Assembly (NCBI GenBank): GCA_030272585.1 | Contig: BSYQ01000005.1 | Span: 4,929,501 to 4,993,500, forward strand | DNA: 64,000 nt | Source: Bryopsis sp. KO-2023 | Taxonomy: Eukaryota > Chlorophyta > Ulvophyceae > Bryopsidales > Bryopsidaceae | Direction of reading: 5' to 3' | In this document: positions 58,401-64,000 of the stretch, in pieces | Layout: the number at the start of each line of letters is the position of its first letter | Numbering within the stretch: position 1 is the first letter of the stretch | Translations under genes and position numbers: made by a program | The notes under the pieces: model-generated | The model's input: the letters and a program-made list of their open reading frames with translations, nothing else | The model's database searches: none | Told to the model about the DNA's origin: nothing

Positions 58401-59158
58401 ACACCCCCCTCCAACACAACTGCCTTTGCTTGTGTGTTTCCTAAATCTCTTCTGGTTCTCACCCTGGTCAAAGGTAGATCCCTCCAGTCCCCGCCACAAG
58501 CAGAGTAGTGCAAGAAAGTGTTGTTCCACCCTGTAGAGTAATGAAGTGTGATATTTTTTACTGCACCCACTCCCTCACTTCCAATCTGAGAGAGGAGTGG
58601 AGTCGCAACATTTTCCGCTTCGAGTTCTGGTGATGACGCGTCGCTCTGGGCAGCCTGAATCCCCCCAGAAAATAAACATTCGGTAAAAACACGTTCAAAG
58701 GAAAGAAAGTCAACACCTGCCACTTGAAGCTACCCCATCGCGTAAGCTGATGCAGTTCAAAAAAGAGAACGGCAGGATTCTTCTCGTTTAGCGAGTTTGA
58801 ATAACGCACAGACATGTGTGTATAAGATTTTTGTACTTTTGGGGATGGTATCGAAACAAAGAAGATATTTCTCGACATAATCAAACGACGTCACTCTTGT
58901 GGCGAACCACATCCAAAGAGCCATCTCTGGCGAATTTTTCGGACCTTTGGGAAACCAGGCAAAGTTCCACACCTGTGCTGGAAACATTCGTTGGGGTCGT
59001 GGACTCAATCGTTGTGAATGGACTCGAAGCGCTCCTTCTCGAAACGGACCACGACGCACACCTAAACAAGATTTAGACTTCGAAAAGGCACTCCGATGTT
59101 TCGCACTGGGGCGCCTCGCGATGCCCCAGTTCTCCCCTCCGACGCTCGCGTGGTGCAT
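55459..59158 (-). CDS. Starch-binding domain fused to sucrose-phosphatase-like HAD hydrolase
   Basis: Eight minus-strand exons close in phase to 455 residues: 59158..58973, 58654..58463, 58068..57948, 57586..57385, 56876..56646, 56309..56166, 55870..55740, 55619..55459. The N-terminal 62 residues are Arg/Ser-rich, like a plastid transit peptide. Residues about 85-165 look like a CBM25-type carbohydrate-binding domain: ITLHYSTGWNNTFLHYSACGG, DWRDLPL, GHHWCKAKVEV and FVMTNNEGEWDKP, with the aromatic residues such domains use to bind starch. The rest is a HAD phosphatase of the sucrose-6-phosphatase type: motif I VVSDLDGTMVG with both Asp, motif II VSSVGT, a Lys in AGKLESLDY and motif IV ACGDSGND. 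The HAD catalytic set is intact. Activity on a sugar phosphate near starch granules is inference; no substrate can be read from sequence. A short Met/His N-terminus makes the start at 59158 likely but not certain. Confidence 0.82.
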
Positions 59159-60718
59159 CTCAAATTCGACCAAGGGGCTCGACTGTCGTGCTCACGGTTT
59201 CAATAAACGAGAAACGTTGAAACGAAGTGATCGTGTCGGAGAGGAGTCGGGCCTTCGTGGGGTTTTTTTCGCTTTGGGTTGGCACTCGGACCAGTTTCAC
59301 TCGCAACGAAAGTGAGTTTCTCAAGTTCTCAGTTTCTGTCAGGCTGTCGGATTCAATGTACGACATAGATTCGATTTGAGGTAAAAAGCTGGAAGGAACA
59401 CAATCAATCAGCAAATCGATCGCAAACAAAAAAGTAGGCCACCTGTGCCTGTTGTTGAAAAATAAGTAAATAGGGGCTCTGTATTTATTAACATGTAAGA
59501 GCCTTCAAATCTTTCCTACCAGATTCTGCCAATGGCAGAAATCACAGTGGAGAACTCATATCTGTTGAATTCACATGTGTTATATTGAGCTGAAACGAAA
59601 CAGGGGCTTCCCTTGAATCAGGGGTGGCAAAGGTATATCAGTCATTCTATAGAACAGACAGAGATCTGTTTCAGAAGGGTAGTTGAAGTGGGTGGTGGTT
59701 TGTATGGACCCCAATTCCCTGTAAAAAGTTTCCCTGTGACACTTCCAGTCCCTGTTGCATCCAACAGTTGGATGATCCAAGTACCAAACACCACATGTTT
59801 ACAATAAAAAGTACGACCCCTGTTCCAACCAAGCCCCTCAAGTACAAAACCAAAAGTCTTAACTGTACAAACTGCACAGCAACTACCCAACTGAATTCAT
59901 CCTTTCCACACATCCTTGAACAATCCATTGCGGCAGAAACGAATATCCAACAGTAACAGAAAAAGACTGGAATCAAGACTACAATTTTGTGTGTTCTGTG
60001 AAATATGGAATGGGCATGTGAACGAGGGAGGTGAGAATGCGGTGTTGTAGTTCCTGGCATCGACAGTATGGGGAACTGGGGCAAGAAAAATGTTATCTAT
60101 GTGTTTTTCGAATACACAAAAGACTGAGCTGGAAATTCTTTCACAAGTTCCAGAGGGTTTGATTCTGTTTGAGTGTCATACATGGTCTGTCATGTGAACT
60201 GATTTGGTTTTGATTCAAAACATTCATTGGTTATCTGGATCTGATTCTTCTGAACTTCACTGATTTTGGGTTGAACAATCACCCCTTCCAATTCCTGGAA
60301 ACTTAAGCACTCAACCCTAGCAGATTTCTTCTGACAAAAATGTGTTGGAATTTCTCGAGGATCTAAACGCACAGCTAGGGATGATTGGAGGAATAATCTG
60401 GACAGACTCAGGAATTTCGAAAAAAACCCAAATGAATTTATCATTTTTTTGCAGTGCTTGCAAATGTATTTGAATTCTGACAAAAGGGGCACCTATCCCA
60501 GGCATCTTCGAACTTTCTGTGAATTTGCTTCCTCAGGTTTTAGATAGTTGCAGATATGCCCCTAATTTCTCAGGTTTACATCTTGGCCACCCCAATGCTT
60601 TTTTCAATGTCCATCAATGCTGTAAAGACTCTTGAGGGGCATACTTCTGCAGCCCCCCCCTTCCCACCCTCCCCAATTAAGAATGCAAGAAATGATAAAG
60701 CGATATATCTGCCAAGGT
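59159..60718. other. intergenic with second copy of dispersed repeat
   Basis: No gene recognised in 1.56 kb. The first 250 bases are GC-richer and are the likely promoter of the CBM25-HAD gene. Positions 59800-59912 are similar to 49195-49310. A poly-C run is at about 60652-60661 just downstream of RPB9. Confidence 0.4.
59800..59912. repeat. dispersed repeat, copy 2
   Basis: Similar over about 110 bases to 49195-49310, with shared blocks ACCCCTGTTCC, TGTACAAACT and GCAACTACCCAACTGAATTC in the same order and orientation. Confidence 0.75.
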
Positions 60719-61087
60719 CTAGGCTTCGTCCTTCCACCGATGCCCACAAGCCGTGCAGTGTAAAACCAACGCCATTCCCCCCACGGTATCGCTCGATGCA
60801 AACGCTGCTTCGTTGTGATTACACAACGGACATCGAACGTCCTGAGTTCTGGGGAACGTGGGGTCGTTGCGGACGTCTTTCAGGATAATCGTTTTCTCCT
60901 TCGCAGTGTGCCGAATCTCGTTGAGGTATACGCAGTAATCCGATTCCGGCACGTTTTCTTCGTAGCCGCAGTTCTTACAGAAGTAAATCAGTTTCTTCGC
61001 TTCCCTATCTTCTCTTGGATACAACAGATCGTTGGACTCTGGACAAAAACGCAGTTTGCGTTCTCTTTTGGGCCGGGCTTCGGACAT
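60719..61087 (-). CDS. RPB9: RNA polymerase II subunit RPB9
   Basis: Intronless, 122 residues, close to the usual 114-125. RPB9 sits on the jaw of RNA polymerase II and affects start-site choice, fidelity and elongation. It normally has two zinc ribbons. The N-terminal one reads RFCPESNDLLYP...YFCKNCGYEE: the first knuckle is C-x2-S rather than C-x2-C, so one of four expected zinc ligands is missing (codon TCC where TGC or TGT is expected). The linker HTAKEKTIILKDVRNDPTFPRTQDV matches the conserved DPTLPRT region, and the C-terminal ribbon has intact CPLC and CTAC knuckles ending in GHRW. The ATG at 61087 gives MSEARPKRERKL; the frame is open further upstream but no better start is seen. The 5' flank contains two CACGTGAC boxes. 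Confidence 0.93.
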   Translation of the reverse strand: MSEARPKRERKLRFCPESNDLLYPREDREAKKLIYFCKNCGYEENVPESDYCVYLNEIRHTAKEKTIILKDVRNDPTFPRTQDVRCPLCNHNEAAFASSDTVGGMALVLHCTACGHRWKDEA

Positions 61088-62242
61088 GACAAAGGAAGGG
61101 TGCTGTTCCTTCTGCCTCCAGTCAGCACCGTTTTGTTTGACGAGACAAAAAAGATTTCCCTTCCAAACCCCACAGCGTTCCTTCCAAAGGGGGGAGAATG
61201 TGGAAGTCCCACAGAAAAGAGGTTTGTCACACCCAGCCGCACTCTCTCTCACTCTTTCCCACGTGACATTACCACGTGACAGTCACATAGTGTCGTACGG
61301 TTTCTTCATCTGAGTACGACAAGCTGGGACCGGGTGTGACACCGAGTGTGACAGTGTCCTCAAATAAAGAGGCCTGCGGGTGTCGCTTTGGGTTTTCTTG
61401 TCTAAATTGTACGACCTCCGGCCAGGGTGTCGTCCGACACATCCGATTATTTCCAAAGAAATGAATATCATGTATTACATCAGTACTTTACACGATCACA
61501 CTCTCAAGACAACCACAGCATCAATTTTTTCTCACCAATGACTACCCTTCCTCCCAACCCTCCCCCGTTCTCTTTTACCCCACTTACATTTGTTTCACTC
61601 CTTTAAAACCCCCCACCCCCAATTTGTACACCGCCACTCCATTTCTCTCTTTCCCCCTCGATGGCAAATTGCCTTTTGTTTTTCTTTTTGGTTGTTTCTT
61701 GCAAAGCTCCTTCAATACCCATCGTCTATTTTTTTTTTGGTTTCACCACACTCTCACCCCCTTATCTGTTTTCCTTCACTAACGTCCAACCCCAGCATCA
61801 GATCAGCCCCTTTTTCCATTCCCAGAAAAGCCCACCAAAAAATGACTAAGGTCCACTGGATAATACTGTGGTTTGGAGGGGCACCAGGAAACTACAAATA
61901 CCTCGAGTGACCTTGACCGGTTGTACGCACACAGCCTTTTCGAATTCCGCAAATCAATCCAGCTCCACTTTTGCCTGTATTCGCACCCCCCCCCCCCCCC
62001 CCTTCTTTTTGATTCTTTAATTCCCCTCACTTCAACTTCTGTTCTACTTTTTACCCCCCTCTTGTTTTCTTTCCTTTCTGTTTGTCTGTTGTTTGTTTTC
62101 GAGTTTCCAGCCCCTCCCTTGCCACTTTTTTCCCCCTCCCCGTTTTTGGAAATTTGAGTAACACCATATGAACAAAACAAAAGGACGACAAAAAAAACAA
62201 GACAAAACGAACCAACGTAATGAAGAAATCGGACGAGAAAAT
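61088..62242. other. RPB9 promoter and UBC7 3' flank
   Basis: No further gene recognised. Two CACGTGAC motifs (about 61260-61267 and 61273-61280) lie about 175-190 bases upstream of the RPB9 ATG. A poly-C run of about 16 is at 61987-62002. Confidence 0.45.
61260..61280. promoter_or_regulatory. paired CACGTGAC motifs upstream of RPB9
   Basis: CACGTGAC occurs twice with five bases between. CACGTG is an E-box/G-box core recognised by bHLH and bZIP proteins. Position and pairing suggest a promoter element of RPB9; no test possible here. Confidence 0.45.
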
Positions 62243-63956
62243 TTACAGCATTTCTTGAGACATGCGGACCACCCTGCAAACTTTGCGTCGAAATTCTTCC
62301 TTGCTGTCACGCCAGTCTTTGGCTGCATCTATGTTCGCAGCCGATTCATCATTGGGAGAGGACAGCATGGAGATAATAGAAATCATGATGGTCTCGACCT
62401 GAAGAAAACGCACACACACAAAAAAAAACGGCAAAATATAAGAAAGATTCCGACAAACACACACAGCGGACCTGATGGTTTCACATGAAATTAAAGGATG
62501 GATATATATATATTTGAGGACACGAGGATGCCGCACTTTCTCCCCAAATCCTCCATTCTTTTTCCCCTTCAGGGTTTCTCCCAACACACACGCACAGGTA
62601 CAACCCCTACAACATTTCCTTCTCAATCCATCCATACAGGAGGTCATGAATGCATTGACACGTAAAATTTACCCCCACTGCATCCAGAGGGATCAATCAT
62701 GCTTGATATTTTAAAAAAAAGTCACTGTCATATATGAGTACCCCCCAAAATAACATTTCGAAACTGGTCCTTTTTTTTGGAGAAACAGCATGCTGCTACC
62801 ACACCAACCCAATCACAACACCAAGCTGGATAGATCAGGTTGCTGTGTCGCATAAAAATGCATAATTCTTCATACCGTATGCACAGGGGACCAGCGCTCG
62901 CTGGCTTCCTCATAACCAGTGGGATCATCCCCAGGGTTATGGAGAATAGAAATGCAAACTCTACCATCCTTGTAAACTGCTCCGACAGCCACCAAAAAAA
63001 AAAACCACAACCCTTTCAACATGTTTCACTCAGCTGTTTTCTTCTGCAAAGGACAAAAAAAAAAAAAGCTACACACACATGCATGCGAGCTAAAAAACAT
63101 ACGTCTGAAAAGTTTCTTTGAATGGGAGGGTGCAAAACAAACAAAATGAAAAGGACTATTTTCAATTAAGCTGGCCACATACACCACTGGTAGATTCTAA
63201 AACGTACAGTTAGGGTCAGGTTGTGCTGATGCAAAAAAAGAGATAATCGCATGTCGAAGAAATCAGGGTTGATCAGGGTCAGCCCCCAGCTAACAATAAG
63301 ATTCGATACAATAGACTAGCTGGCCTTTGGCCCTTACCGTTAGGATGCCACATCTCTGATGTGAACCGGCAAGATGGAGGTGAGTTTGGATAGTCTTTCG
63401 GGAACGTCAGCAAACACTTGAAGAACCCTCCCTCACTGAAACAAAACACACACGACATTTTCAGATGTTACAATCACAAGCTGCGTGGATATGCCTTGCT
63501 GTTTGAAGAAAAAAGCACTATTCATCCTGAGGTTTCAGCCGATTGGCCATAGATTTTCTAATCAACTCCCCCCTCCCCTTTTGCTTTTCAAAAATCCTAT
63601 CAAGTATGCAACCAAGGCTGACTCACAGTGCTGTCTTACTCACTCACTCACTCACTCACTTCCTCTACACAAATAAAAATATGCTCTCTATTCCAACCTT
63701 CCAGGAACAGATGGAAAGAGAGGTCCCTATCGAAATATTCGATCAATAAATGAGCTTCTATCAGGGTAGAGAGGGGGGGAGGGCATCTGAAAGAGACTGT
63801 CACAAAAGGGATGAATTTCAGCAAAAAACCAGGGCTGTTCAGGATTCTCTTACTAGAGAGTGTCTGGAGGGCCCATGACCGTCACTCCCCATTCGAATAT
63901 ATTGGAGTCGTCAACCAAGCCAGCAGAGAAACCTTCCACCGGTTTCTTCAACAAGT
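62243..63956 (-). CDS. Ubiquitin-conjugating enzyme E2, UBC7/UBE2G type (5' end outside window)
   Basis: Four minus-strand exons are visible, 63956..63854, 63435..63338, 62976..62876 and 62398..62243, in consistent phases (152 residues). The first coding exon lies beyond the window edge; about 10-15 residues are missing. The sequence starts [22 protein letters not shown], then [24 protein letters not shown], the HPN box in MWHPNV, and the catalytic cysteine in GRVCISILH. Next comes the insertion [19 protein letters not shown], the extra acidic loop that marks the UBC7/UBE2G and CDC34 groups. The C-terminus reads [19 protein letters not shown] and ends VVRMSQEML, closest to plant UBC7/13/14 and animal UBE2G2. 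Those enzymes work in ER-associated protein degradation. All introns are GT-AG. Catalytic residues appear intact. Confidence 0.93.
63638..63661. repeat. (CACT)n microsatellite
   Basis: Five to six ACTC/CACT tetranucleotide units in intron sequence of the UBC7-type gene. Confidence 0.85.
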
Positions 63957-64000
63957 CTGTGGGAAGCACAAACAAATTAATTTCAAAAAACGTATCGAGA

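Overview
The window is nuclear DNA of a photosynthetic eukaryote, most likely a flagellated green alga (Viridiplantae). The evidence is as follows. Genes are split by GT-AG introns with T-rich 3' ends. There is a nuclear light-harvesting chlorophyll protein of the Lhca type whose N-terminus lacks a hydrophobic signal peptide, which argues for a primary plastid. Other genes include a probable plastid-targeted PurM, an OPR-like organelle RNA-binding protein, a plant-type TPR protein resembling HLB1, IFT20 (a flagellar transport protein) and histone H4. A streptophyte affinity is possible because of the HLB1-like gene, but the species cannot be fixed from the sequence alone. Exon chains below were built by hand from reading frames and splice sites; for most genes every exon phase closes.

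Layout. 0.6-2.0 kb: 7-TM protein with a ceramidase-like HSLWH motif (+). 3.4-3.8 kb: IFT20 (+). 4.0-6.9 kb: purM (-). 7.3-9.8 kb: SPFH/band-7 membrane protein (+), head to head with purM. 10.8-11.1 kb: histone H4 (+). 11.1-14.1 kb: gene-poor. 14.1-15.7 kb: a compact unknown gene with very small introns (+), followed by a related-looking, poorly resolved coding stretch to about 16.6 kb. 16.6-19.6 kb: HLB1-like TPR protein (-). 19.9-23.9 kb: a 1287-residue OPR-like repeat protein (-), sharing a 283-base promoter with an intronless Lhca gene (24.2-25.0 kb, +). 26.1-27.5 kb: an ER protein disulfide isomerase with a giant glycine linker (+). 28.4-31.7 kb: mitochondrial complex I NDUFA9 (+), whose introns hold a perfect hairpin and a TA-flanked MITE. 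33.5-38.2 kb: prolyl 4-hydroxylase with a ShKT domain (+, 13 exons). 39.6-44.9 kb: a 710-residue polytopic membrane protein of unknown family (+). 44.9-49.3 kb: low-complexity DNA with one credible orphan exon and a minisatellite. 49.3-52.0 kb: CSA/ERCC8 WD40 protein (+). 52.4-53.3 kb: LTO1 (+). 55.5-59.2 kb: a starch-binding (CBM25-like) plus sucrose-phosphatase-like HAD fusion (-). 60.7-61.1 kb: RNA polymerase II subunit RPB9 (-) lacking one zinc ligand. 62.2-64.0 kb: a UBC7/UBE2G-type ubiquitin-conjugating enzyme (-), truncated by the window edge.

The genes are mostly housekeeping and do not form a pathway or cluster. Points of functional contact are limited to plastid (Lhca, OPR-like, PurM, CBM25-HAD), ER/secretory (PDI, P4H, UBC7) and transcription/repair (RPB9, CSA) themes. 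The most unusual items are the MITE and perfect hairpin inside NDUFA9, the RPB9 Cys-to-Ser change, the CBM25-phosphatase fusion, the OPR-like/Lhca divergent pair, the micro-intron genes at 14-16.6 kb, and small dispersed repeats. I found no CRISPR array, rRNA or tRNA gene, or autonomous transposon.
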